Made by a program: the position numbers and the translations under genes
Assembly (NCBI RefSeq): GCF_001428025.1
Contig: NZ_LMSC01000012.1
Location: 78,547 to 142,546, forward strand
DNA: 64,000 bases
Direction of reading: 5' to 3'
From: Phycicoccus sp. Soil748
GTDB lineage: Bacteria > Actinomycetota > Actinomycetes > Actinomycetales > Dermatophilaceae
Notes under the pieces: generated by a model
Told to the model about the DNA's origin: nothing
The model's input: only the letters and a program-made list of their open reading frames with translations
Databases searched by the model: none
Shown here: in pieces, positions 54,395 to 62,697 of the stretch
Layout: every line of letters starts with the position of its first letter
How positions within the stretch are numbered: the first letter of the stretch is position 1

Positions 54395-55153
54395 ATGAGT
54401 GCGCCACCGACCGGACCGTCCGGACCGCGCGAACAGGGATCAACCGCTGCAGCCCGCACACCGGCTGTCCCACGGCTGCTCATGGAGCAGTTCTCGCCTC
54501 ACTTCGACATTGCCGTCGTGCACTCCGAGGTCTTCCGGGCAGTCCCTGCCGACTGCTACCGGGCTGCCACGCAGGTGGACCTCTTCGAGGCCCCCTTGGT
54601 TCGGGCTCTGCTCGGCATCAGAGCCCTGCCACGACATATCGCGGGAAGGCTGAAGGTGCGCCCCTCGGCGACTTCGGCTCGAAGCACATCGCCGCCCACC
54701 TTTCGGCTCAAGGACCTGGTCGGTCTGGGTGGGATCCTTCTCGGTGAGACACCAGGTGTCGAGATGGTCCTCGGTCAGGTGAGCCGCCCCTGGAGGGCGG
54801 TCGCAGACCCCGCCGACGCACCGACCGCGCCAGATGGGTTCACCCACTTCGACAAGCCGGGGTACGCCAAGATCACCGCCGGCCTGAGGATCGATCCCTA
54901 CGGGAACGACTCATCGATCCTGACGATCGAGACACGGGTGGCCCTGACGGACGAGGAGAGCCGGCGCCGATTCAGGCGGTACTGGCTCCTGATCGGCCCC
55001 TTCAGCTCCTTCATTCGCCGCATGGCGTTGCGCCTCGTGGCGACCGAGCTCGACAGGGGACGTCCGGTCGTCGGTCGGGACATCCGGAACTCAGCAGGTC
55101 CGGTGCGCGCGCAGGCAGGCGGCGAGCAGTCTCAACAGCGAGACACCCAGTGA
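54395..55153 (+). CDS. Uncharacterised protein (SRPBCC-like fold possible)
   Basis: The protein has 252 residues. After a 30-residue polar start it reads FDIAVVHSEVFRAVPADCYRAATQVDLFEAPLVRALLGIRALP. Later it has GFTHFDKPGYAKITAGLRIDPYG, an ILTIETRVALTDEESRRRFRRYWLLIGPFSSFIRRMALRLVATE block, and a polar tail. The ending resembles the last strand and long helix of START-like proteins known from actinobacteria, but I cannot name the family firmly. ATG 54395 is chosen because of the upstream box and -10. Confidence 0.68.
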   Translation: MSAPPTGPSGPREQGSTAAARTPAVPRLLMEQFSPHFDIAVVHSEVFRAVPADCYRAATQVDLFEAPLVRALLGIRALPRHIAGRLKVRPSATSARSTSPPTFRLKDLVGLGGILLGETPGVEMVLGQVSRPWRAVADPADAPTAPDGFTHFDKPGYAKITAGLRIDPYGNDSSILTIETRVALTDEESRRRFRRYWLLIGPFSSFIRRMALRLVATELDRGRPVVGRDIRNSAGPVRAQAGGEQSQQRDTQ

Positions 55154-55168
55154 GGTGCGACGGACCGG

Positions 55169-57442
55169 TCAGCGCGAGTAGCTGGGGTCGACGTCGTCGG
55201 TCTCGATGTCGACCGGGTCGTCCTTCTGGGGGCCGTCGGCGAGGGGGAGCGTGATGGAGAAGACCGACCCGCCGCCGGGCCGTGGTGCGTAGCCGACCTC
55301 ACCGTGGTGCGCGTGGGCGATGGAGCTGACGATCGTGAGGCCGAGGCCGGTGCCCTGGATCGCCTCCGACTGGGCCGTGCTCGAACGGAAGAAGCGCTCG
55401 AACAGTCGGTGGGCCTCCGCCTCGGGGACCCCCATACCGGTGTCCTCGACGGCGATCCGCACCTCACCGATGTCCACCCGGAGGCGGACCGTGACCTCGC
55501 CGCCTGCAGGCGTGAACTTGATCGCGTTGGAGATGAGGTTGATCAGGGCCCGCTCGAGCTGGGCCGCGTCGCCGAGGACGTGGAGGCTCCCGCTCGGCGC
55601 GGCGACGGCGAGCCGCAGGCCGGCGTCGAGGGCCTGCTTCTCGAGGGACTCGCAGGCCGCCCAGGCGCAGGACCGGACGTCGACCCGGCCCAGGGTGAAG
55701 CTGAAGCTCCCGGCGTCGACCCTCGACACGACCAGGACGTCCTCGATGAGGCTGAGCAGGCGACCGGCGTTGCGCTGCACCTTCTCCACCATGCCGAGCT
55801 GCAGCCGGTCGAGGTCTCCCGCGTCGCCGGTGGCGAGCATCTCGGCATAGCCGATGACGCTGGTGATGGGGGTCCGCAGCTCGTGGCTGATGTTGGTGAC
55901 GAAGTCGTCCTTGGCCTGGTCGAGCTCGGTGAGCCGCTCGACCGCGCGGCGCTCCTTCTCCAGCGCGGAGCGCAGCTGCTCCTCGGCGGACCGGCGCTCG
56001 GTGACGTCGACGAGCTGGGCGGTGTAGAGGTCGGCGGAGTACTCGATGAGGGGGGAAAGGGTGACCTCGAGCCAGGCGTGCGAGGGCGGTGCGACCCGGA
56101 CCTCGCCCTGCCACCCGGTGGCGTCGGGCGGGAGCGGGCCGTGGACCGGGGCCGGCAGCACGTCGTCGACCAGCCGTGCACTCGCGGGGCCGAGCAGCTG
56201 CGACCAGCTCTGGCCGAGCAGGTCGTCCTCCGTGCGCCCGTCGCCACCGGTGAGCAGCCGCAGCGCCACGGCGTTGATCTCGACGACGCACAGGGCGTGC
56301 TCCTCGCGCTTGAGCAGCAGCATCCCGACGCGGGCACCGTTGAAGCCGTGGCGGAACAGCGCCTCGCTGCGCTGCAGCTCGGTCATCGTCTCCTGCCGCT
56401 GGCGGATGGCGACCGACAGGGGCAGCACGAGCAGGGCCGCGCACACGACGAACGCCTGGACCAGCATCGAGACGACCTCGGGTGGCCGGCCCGCCGAGAT
56501 GTGCGCGAAGGGCCCGCCACCCAGCGCGCTGAGCACGGTGGCGAGGACGCCGGCCGTGACGAGCTGGGCGTACACGGTGCGCTGGCCCATGCGCACGGCG
56601 CCCCACATCAGCGGGACGAAGGGCACGAAGGCGAGAGGAAGGCTCTGCCGCGGCGCGAACACGGCCACGACCACGGCGACCAGGACCAGCCACTGCGCGA
56701 CGCGCTCGGCGCGGCGCCGCTCCGGCGCGGGTGAGGACCCGAGGAACCAGGGGAGCACCAGCAGGAGGGCGGCGGCGTGCGACGCGCCCACCGCACGGCC
56801 GACGGCGAAGAGGTCGGCGCCCTCGCTCACCGCAGCCGTGACCCCGGCGCCGACGGCGATGACCGCCGCACCGGCGGCGCAGGCCTGCAGGAACTTGCCG
56901 AGCCCGGCCATGCTGGCCAGCGTCGAGCGAGCGCCCCCGGCGCGCAGGAGGAGCAGCGTGACGACCACGGTCTCGAGGAGGTTCGACACGGCATACCCGA
57001 TGGACACCGCCAGCGTGCGGCCGCCGAGGAGGTTGGCGACCACGGAGATGGCGAGCAGCCCGAGGGCCATGAGCCAGCGCCGCGTGCCGCGCGTCCACAG
57101 GAGGGCGACGACCGACAGGCCCGACGCCGGCCACCACGCGGCCACGTGAGAGCCGGCCGGGGCCAGGACCACGGAGGTCGTCATCAGTGCGAACACGCCG
57201 GCCAGCAGCACCACGAACGTCAGCACGTCACGGGTCGCGGCGGGCAGGGACCAGTACCAGCCCTGCATGCCGTGCTGCCCGGCCGACCCCGTCGGAGGCT
57301 TCGTCGCCGGCGCGCCGCGCTCGACGAGGCGCAGCGAGGCGGGGCGCTCCTGGGTGGGGCGCTCCGGGGTGGGGCGCTGAGCACGGCGCTCAGGGGTGGG
57401 GCTCACCGGCGGCGACCCGTCCTCGAGGTGACGGAGCCGCAC
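55169..57442 (-). CDS. MASE1-PAS sensor histidine kinase
   Basis: The protein has 757 residues. A disordered N-terminal 65 residues leads to a MASE1-type membrane sensor (about 70-340, with AAWWPASGLSVVALLW and FVPFVPLMWGAVRMGQ). A PAS domain follows (about 365-490), then the dimerisation helix with the phosphoacceptor His at about 520 in NISHELRTP. The ATPase domain has NLISNAIKFTP, DTGMGVP and GTGLGLTIV. No response regulator gene is adjacent, so it is an orphan kinase. It could feed the regulator of the DosR-like boxes, but nothing in the sequence shows this. Confidence 0.9.
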   Translation of the reverse strand: MRLRHLEDGSPPVSPTPERRAQRPTPERPTQERPASLRLVERGAPATKPPTGSAGQHGMQGWYWSLPAATRDVLTFVVLLAGVFALMTTSVVLAPAGSHVAAWWPASGLSVVALLWTRGTRRWLMALGLLAISVVANLLGGRTLAVSIGYAVSNLLETVVVTLLLLRAGGARSTLASMAGLGKFLQACAAGAAVIAVGAGVTAAVSEGADLFAVGRAVGASHAAALLLVLPWFLGSSPAPERRRAERVAQWLVLVAVVVAVFAPRQSLPLAFVPFVPLMWGAVRMGQRTVYAQLVTAGVLATVLSALGGGPFAHISAGRPPEVVSMLVQAFVVCAALLVLPLSVAIRQRQETMTELQRSEALFRHGFNGARVGMLLLKREEHALCVVEINAVALRLLTGGDGRTEDDLLGQSWSQLLGPASARLVDDVLPAPVHGPLPPDATGWQGEVRVAPPSHAWLEVTLSPLIEYSADLYTAQLVDVTERRSAEEQLRSALEKERRAVERLTELDQAKDDFVTNISHELRTPITSVIGYAEMLATGDAGDLDRLQLGMVEKVQRNAGRLLSLIEDVLVVSRVDAGSFSFTLGRVDVRSCAWAACESLEKQALDAGLRLAVAAPSGSLHVLGDAAQLERALINLISNAIKFTPAGGEVTVRLRVDIGEVRIAVEDTGMGVPEAEAHRLFERFFRSSTAQSEAIQGTGLGLTIVSSIAHAHHGEVGYAPRPGGGSVFSITLPLADGPQKDDPVDIETDDVDPSYSR

Positions 57443-57602
57443 GCGAAGGACACAGCTGACACCGGACTCCTCGGATCACCCCTCGTGGACGCGGGCCAGT
57501 CTGCCGCACCACCACCGTTCGGGCGGTCATTTCCGCGGTTGCGTCCACTAGGTTCGGGACCGGGCCAGGCGCAGGCGCCGGCCGTGAGCCGCAGGAGGAG
57601 CC

Positions 57603-59306
57603 ATGAGTGCCATGAGCAGCGCGCCCCAGTCACAGGCACCCGAGGCAGGAGGGCCTGCGGGTGGCACCTCCCCGGCTGACGCGTGGTGGCGCAGTGCGGT
57701 GATGTACCAGGTGTACCCGCGCAGCTTCGCCGATGGGAACGGCGACGGGGAGGGCGACCTGCTCGGGCTGCGTGAGCGGCTGCCATACCTCGCCGACCTC
57801 GGGGTGGACGGGCTGTGGATCTCGCCGTGGTTCCCTTCGCCGATGGCCGACGGCGGCTACGACGTCAGCGACTTCCGCGACATCCACCCCATGTTCGGCA
57901 CCCTCGCCGACGCGGACGCGGTGCTGCGTGAGGCCCACGACCTCGGCCTGCGCGTGATCATCGACCTGGTGCCCAACCACACCTCCGACCAGCACCCGTG
58001 GTTCCTCGCGGCCCTCGCCGGCGGCCCGCAGGCGCCGGACCGGGCGCGGTACTTCTTCCGCGACGGCCGCGGCGACTCCGGCGAGCTGCCGCCCAACAAC
58101 TGGATCAGTGCCTTCGGCGGCCCTGCGTGGACCCGGGTCACCGAGCCGGACGGGTCGCCGGGGCAGTGGTACCTGCACCTCTTCGCCCCCGAGCAGCCCG
58201 ACCTCGACTGGACCAACCACGAGGTGCTCGAGGACTTCGACGAGGTGCTGCGCTTCTGGTTCGACCGTGGGGTCGACGGCCTGCGCATCGACGCGGCGCC
58301 CGCGATGTCCAAGAAGGCAGGGCTGCCCGACGCCGACTACGGCGGTGTCCTGCAGTTCCGCACCGTCGACTGGGACGACAACCCGCACTGGGACGTCGAG
58401 ACCGTGCACGACATCTTCCGGCGCTGGCGGGCGATCGCCGACACCTACGACGGCGACCGGGTCTTCGTCGCCGAGGCCGTCGTGAGCACGGCCGAGCGGC
58501 TCAGCAACTACCTGCGCCCGGACGAGATGCACACGGCGTTCAACTTCCCCTACCTCAAGGGCCCGTGGGAGGCCGGGGCGCTGCGCGAGGTCATCGACGC
58601 CACCCTCGACTCGTTCACGCCACGCGGGATCCCGTCCACGTGGGTGCTGACCAGCCACGACGAGACCCGCCCCGTGACCCGCTACGGCAGGAAGACCACG
58701 AGCTCGTACTTCATCACCGACGGCGAGGGGGAGGTCCCCGACCTGGCCCTCGGCACCCGGCGTGCCCGCGCTGCGGCCATGCTGATGCTCGCGCTCCCCG
58801 GTGGCGCCTACATCTACCAGGGCGAGGAGCTCGGCCTGCCCAACGTGGACGACCTGCCCGACGAGGTGCTGCAGGACCCGATGTTCCTGCGCAGCGGCGG
58901 GCAGATGCGCGGCCGTGACGGCTGCCGCGTGCCGCTGCCGTGGAGCGGGCAGGAGCCGCCGTTCGGCTTCTCCCCGCAGGGAGTGCGCCCGTGGCTGCCG
59001 CAGCCGGCCGGATGGCGCGAGCTCACCGTCGAGGCGGAGTCGGCCGACCCGGCATCCATGCTGCAGCTGCACCGGGCTGCCCTGCGGCTGCGCCGCGAGC
59101 TGCCCGGCCTGCACGAGACCGGCCTCACGTGGCGCGACTCGCCCGAGGGGGTGCTCGACCTCGAGCGGGGTACGGCGCTGCGCTGCGTCGTGAACCTGTC
59201 GCGGGCACCGTACGCGCTGGGCTCGGAAGCCGTTCTGCTGTCGAGCAGTCCGCTCGAGGACGGGGCGCTGCCCGTCGACGCGGCAGCGTGGCTGCACGTC
59301 GGGTGA
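57603..59306 (+). CDS. GH13 alpha-glucosidase / oligo-1,6-glucosidase
   Basis: The protein has 567 residues. The start region WWRSAVMYQVYPRSFADGNGDGEGDL is typical of GH13 alpha-glucosidases. The nucleophile is Asp at about 230 (GLRIDAAP), the acid/base Glu about 291 (VFVAEAVV) and the third Asp about 353 (TSHDETRP). No signal peptide is present. The ATG follows AGGAGGAG. A possible -10 TAGGTT lies near 57550. The upstream 160 bases are shared with the divergent kinase gene. Confidence 0.9.
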   Translation: MSAMSSAPQSQAPEAGGPAGGTSPADAWWRSAVMYQVYPRSFADGNGDGEGDLLGLRERLPYLADLGVDGLWISPWFPSPMADGGYDVSDFRDIHPMFGTLADADAVLREAHDLGLRVIIDLVPNHTSDQHPWFLAALAGGPQAPDRARYFFRDGRGDSGELPPNNWISAFGGPAWTRVTEPDGSPGQWYLHLFAPEQPDLDWTNHEVLEDFDEVLRFWFDRGVDGLRIDAAPAMSKKAGLPDADYGGVLQFRTVDWDDNPHWDVETVHDIFRRWRAIADTYDGDRVFVAEAVVSTAERLSNYLRPDEMHTAFNFPYLKGPWEAGALREVIDATLDSFTPRGIPSTWVLTSHDETRPVTRYGRKTTSSYFITDGEGEVPDLALGTRRARAAAMLMLALPGGAYIYQGEELGLPNVDDLPDEVLQDPMFLRSGGQMRGRDGCRVPLPWSGQEPPFGFSPQGVRPWLPQPAGWRELTVEAESADPASMLQLHRAALRLRRELPGLHETGLTWRDSPEGVLDLERGTALRCVVNLSRAPYALGSEAVLLSSSPLEDGALPVDAAAWLHVG

Positions 59307-59353
59307 GGCTCGGCGGGACGGTCGTCCCCGGGCCGGCTGACGACCTTCTGCAC

Positions 59354-59430
59354 CACCTCTGCCGCACCTCTGACGCACCTCTGCAACAGCCTTGCGACAC
59401 CTCTGCGTCACCCTTGTCACACCTCGTGCC
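59354..59430 (+). repeat. Seven 11-bp repeats in helical phase
   Basis: CACCTCTGNNG-type units begin at 59354, 59365, 59376, 59387, 59398, 59409 and 59420, exactly 11 bp apart. Units 1, 2, 3 and 5 have CACCTCTG; the others are CAGCCTTG, CACCCTTG and CACCTCGT. The array lies between the GH13 stop and the start of the PAS-PP2C gene and is not part of either. Equal spacing near one helical turn puts all copies on one face of the DNA. Confidence 0.8.
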
Positions 59431-59483
59431 GGGTGTCACAAATCCGCCGCGTCACTAGTTTCCGAGGGGGAGCCGAGCCGGGG

Positions 59484-59489
59484 TATCTT
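59484..59489 (+). promoter_or_regulatory. -10 hexamer of the leaderless PAS-PP2C gene
   Basis: TATCTT lies 6 bases before the GTG at 59496. The 11-bp repeat array ends about 54 bp upstream of it. Confidence 0.52.
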
Positions 59490-59495
59490 CGGTCC

Positions 59496-61562
59496 GTGAA
59501 CCCACGGAACACCGCCGTTGGTGCAGGTCAGGACCTCATGGCTGCAGTCGCCGACACCCCTGAGTCAACGCCCGCGCTCGACCACACTGCCGGCGCCGCC
59601 GAGGTCGTGCGGGAGGTCTTCGACCAGCTGCCAGTGATGGTCGTGGCCTGGGAGGGACCCGACCACGTCGCGGTCGCGGCCAACGAGGCCTACCGCCGTT
59701 ACGTCGGCCGGCCCGGTTTCATCGGCTCCCCGTGGAGCGAGGTGATGCCGGAGATCCGCGGGCAGCAGTTCTTCGAGATCCTCGACGCCGTCTACACGAC
59801 GGGCAGGACGCAGGTCGGCTCCGAGTGGCGTTTCCAGATCCGGCGTGACGACACCGACCGACTGCACGAGATCTTCGTCGACTTCACCGTCTCGCCGCGG
59901 TTCGGCCCCGACGGCGAGGTCGTGGGCTCCACCTGCTTCGTCACCGACGTGACCGACCGGGTGCACGAGCGCCACGAGGCGGCCCTGCGCACCGCCCACG
60001 TGCAGGAGCGCTACGAGGCCGTGCACGACGTCGTCGTCGAGCTGCAGCGCGCACTGCTGTCCATGGCGCTGCCGGTGATGCCGACGGCGCACGTGGCGGC
60101 GCGATACCTCGTCGCGGCTGAGGACCAGGCCGCAGGTGGTGACTGGTTCGACGCCCTTGTCCTCGACAACGGGCACCTCGCGCTGGTGGTCGGCGACGTC
60201 GTCGGCCACGGCGTCGCCGCGTCGGCCGCCATGGGCCAGCTGCGGGCGGTCCTGGAGGAGCTGCTGCGCACCGAGACCGAGCTGAAGACGGTGCTCGAGC
60301 GCCTCGACGCCTACGCCTCTCACAGCCCCAGCATGCGTGCCGCGACCGTGGCCGTCCTCGTCCTGGACCCCGAGACCGGTCAGGCGGTCTACGCCCGGTG
60401 CGGGCACCCGGCCCCGCTCGTCGTCTCCGAGGACGGGTCTGTCCGCCACCTCGACGCGGCCTCGGGCGGTCCGCTGGGCACCGGTGCGCCGCACCAGCTG
60501 GCCCACGCCACCATCGCCCCGGGCGAGCTGGTGCTGATGTACAGCGACGGGCTCGTCGAGAGGGCCGGGCACTCGCTGGACGAGGGTGTGGCCGACCTGG
60601 CGAGGGTGGCTGCCGATGCGATGACCAACAGCAGCATGCCGCTCGGGGCGTCAGCCGTGGTGGCAGACCGCGTCGCCGAGATGACCATGGAGCTGATGAC
60701 GCGCGGCGGCCACGAGGACGACGTCACGGTCCTCGCCGTCCAGCGCCTCGCCGAGCCCGTGCCCGGCCTCGACCTGCGGCTCACGGCCACGCGCGACAGC
60801 CTGCACCAGGTCAACGCAGCCTTCGGCACGTGGCTGGCGAGCTTCGGTGCCTCACCGGCCGACCGGTTCGCCCTCGAGCTGTCGGTCACCGAGGCCGTCA
60901 CCAACGTCATCGAGCACGCCTACCCTGCGGGGCGCCCCGGTCCGCTCACCGTCACCGGTGCCGTGCTGCCCGCTGGCGGCGTCAGCGTACGGGTCGTGGA
61001 CGAAGGGCGTTGGCGCTCACCGGATCCCGCGTCCACCACCGGTGGTCGCGGACTGCTGCTCATGACCCAGGTCGTCGACGAGGCCGAGGTGATCCACCCG
61101 CCGCAGTCGGCCGGGTCGGCCGAGGGCAGCCGTGGCACCACGGTGGTGCTGCGCCACCACGCGCACCGGCAGGCGGTCATGGCCTCCGGTCGCGGGCTGA
61201 TCGACGACGAGCTGGACGACGACCGCCCCATCGCCGACTTCGACGTCGTCGGGCACGAGGACGACGACGGCCCGGTCGTGAGCTTCCGTGGCACGGTCGA
61301 CCTCGACACCGCCGAGCGCGCCCGCGCATCCCTGCTCGGCGCGTCGCGCGGGGGAGTGCGTTCGCTGACCGTCGACCTCACCGAGGTCACCCAGCTGGCC
61401 AGCGCCGGGGTACGGTCGCTGTTCGAGGTGCGCGAGCAGCTCGCGGCCAACCGCAAGGAGCTCGTCCTCGTCGCCGAGCCGGGCAGTGCAGCTGCCGTGG
61501 TGCTCGAGCTCGTCTCGCTGCCCTACCAACACCCGGTCCCCACGCGCCCGACCCCCGCCTGA
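59496..61562 (+). CDS. PAS-PP2C-HATPase-STAS signalling protein (Rsb-type switch)
   Basis: The protein has 688 residues with four modules in one chain. A PAS domain (about 35-155) is followed by an SpoIIE-type PP2C phosphatase (about 170-405, with AGGDWFDAL, VVGDVVGHGVAASAAMG and GGHEDDVTVL). An RsbW-like HATPase (about 410-545, with ELSVTEAVTNVIEHAYP) and a STAS anti-sigma antagonist domain (about 580-680, with DLTEVTQLASAGVRSLFE) follow. STAS carries a Ser that an RsbW-type kinase could phosphorylate. In the Bacillus stress switch these are separate RsbU, RsbW and RsbV proteins. GTG 59496 is preferred because of the -10. Confidence 0.9.
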   Translation: MNPRNTAVGAGQDLMAAVADTPESTPALDHTAGAAEVVREVFDQLPVMVVAWEGPDHVAVAANEAYRRYVGRPGFIGSPWSEVMPEIRGQQFFEILDAVYTTGRTQVGSEWRFQIRRDDTDRLHEIFVDFTVSPRFGPDGEVVGSTCFVTDVTDRVHERHEAALRTAHVQERYEAVHDVVVELQRALLSMALPVMPTAHVAARYLVAAEDQAAGGDWFDALVLDNGHLALVVGDVVGHGVAASAAMGQLRAVLEELLRTETELKTVLERLDAYASHSPSMRAATVAVLVLDPETGQAVYARCGHPAPLVVSEDGSVRHLDAASGGPLGTGAPHQLAHATIAPGELVLMYSDGLVERAGHSLDEGVADLARVAADAMTNSSMPLGASAVVADRVAEMTMELMTRGGHEDDVTVLAVQRLAEPVPGLDLRLTATRDSLHQVNAAFGTWLASFGASPADRFALELSVTEAVTNVIEHAYPAGRPGPLTVTGAVLPAGGVSVRVVDEGRWRSPDPASTTGGRGLLLMTQVVDEAEVIHPPQSAGSAEGSRGTTVVLRHHAHRQAVMASGRGLIDDELDDDRPIADFDVVGHEDDDGPVVSFRGTVDLDTAERARASLLGASRGGVRSLTVDLTEVTQLASAGVRSLFEVREQLAANRKELVLVAEPGSAAAVVLELVSLPYQHPVPTRPTPA

Positions 61563-61572
61563 GCAACGTCGG

Positions 61573-62553
61573 CTAGAGCCGTTCGCGCACCGGCGGCACG
61601 GGGAGGCGGAAGCCCTCACCGTCGCCTGCGTGGTGCGCCGCCGCGTGTGCCGACTCGGGGTCCGGGTGGACGACGGCGACGGGGCAGTGGGCGGCGCGGA
61701 TGAGGGACTGCGAGACCGAGCCGGCGAGCCAGCCCGACACAGCGCCCCGGCCACGGGTTCCGACCACGAGCAGCGCGGCGTTCTCGCTGAGCCGGGCCAG
61801 CTCGTGCACGGGGTGGCCCTGGGTCACCACGCGGCGCACGTCGACCGACGGGTACTGCTCGGCGAACCCCGCCACCGCCTCGGCGACGAGCGAGCGCTCC
61901 TCCTCGTTGATCTCGTCCATGTCGACGCTCCACGCCATCGCGGCCGCAGCACCTTCGACGCTGTCGAGCTGCCACGTGTGGGCGACGGTGACGCCGACAC
62001 GCCGGGAGTCCGCCTGCTCGAACGCGAAGCGGATGGCGGCGGCGGAGACCTCCGAGCCGTCCACGCCCACGACGACGCGGGCGTCGCCCAGGCTGTGGGT
62101 GGGTGCCTCGTGGACGACGACGACCGGGCAGTGGGCGTGGGCCGCGACGTGCGTCGACACCGAGCCCAGGACCATGCCCCTGACGGCCCCGAGCCCTCGG
62201 GCACCCACCACCACGAGCGCAGCCTCCTTCGACGCGTCGACGAGAGCCTCGCCGGGTGAGCCGGTGCTGGTCACGGTGCTGACGGCCAGGCCCGGGTGGC
62301 CTGCGCGCACCTTCTCGGCCGCCTCGGAGCAGGCCTCGAGGGCCGTCTCGCGGAACACCCGGTCCAGGTCGGGCGGCAGGGGAGCGCCCGGCACCCCCGC
62401 GCGCACCGCGGGGTAGCCCATGGCGGAGTACGTGTGGACGACGACGAGCGGCGTCGCGCGCCGGCTCGCCTCCTCGGCCGCCCAGTCGAGGGCGAGGTCG
62501 CTCGTCCCGGACAGGTCGATGCCGACGATGACCGGACGGTGGGTGGTGTCCAT
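61573..62553 (-). CDS. Tandem universal stress protein
   Basis: The protein has 326 residues and two Usp domains: the first starts VIVGIDLSGTSDLALDWAAEEA, the second VVVGVDGSEVSAAAIRFAFEQA. Both keep the ATP-binding G-x2-G-x-G-x9-G-S motif (GARGLGAVRGMVLGSVS and GTRGRGAVSGWLAGSVS). Two-domain, ATP-binding USPs like Rv2623 are classic hypoxia-induced proteins. ATG 62553 has AGGAG 7 bases upstream. It is divergent from the CBS-BON gene and shares a promoter region. Confidence 0.93.
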   Translation of the reverse strand: MDTTHRPVIVGIDLSGTSDLALDWAAEEASRRATPLVVVHTYSAMGYPAVRAGVPGAPLPPDLDRVFRETALEACSEAAEKVRAGHPGLAVSTVTSTGSPGEALVDASKEAALVVVGARGLGAVRGMVLGSVSTHVAAHAHCPVVVVHEAPTHSLGDARVVVGVDGSEVSAAAIRFAFEQADSRRVGVTVAHTWQLDSVEGAAAAMAWSVDMDEINEEERSLVAEAVAGFAEQYPSVDVRRVVTQGHPVHELARLSENAALLVVGTRGRGAVSGWLAGSVSQSLIRAAHCPVAVVHPDPESAHAAAHHAGDGEGFRLPVPPVRERL

Positions 62554-62589
62554 GGCGTGCTCCTGGGTCGTGGGTTCCCTGCTGCCTCC

Positions 62590-62661
62590 ACCGTCGGCCA
62601 CACCCTCGGGACCGGACAGGGCACTAGGTCCCTGTCCGGGGTCACGTAGGAGCGGGAGCCT
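62590..62661. promoter_or_regulatory. Bidirectional DosR/DevR-like promoter between usp and cbs
   Basis: The core GGGCACTAGGTCCC (62619-62632) sits within a 24-bp near-perfect palindrome (62614-62637) with arms GGACAGGG and CCCTGTCC. Its centre is 72.5 bp from both divergent ATGs. On the minus side GACGGT (62590-62595) and on the plus side GAGCCT (62656-62661) lie exactly 23 bp from the box, and each would give a 30-base leader with a Shine-Dalgarno. Confidence 0.68.
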
Positions 62662-62697
62662 TGCAGCGCAACGTCCGTCGACCGCGGGGAGGCCGCC

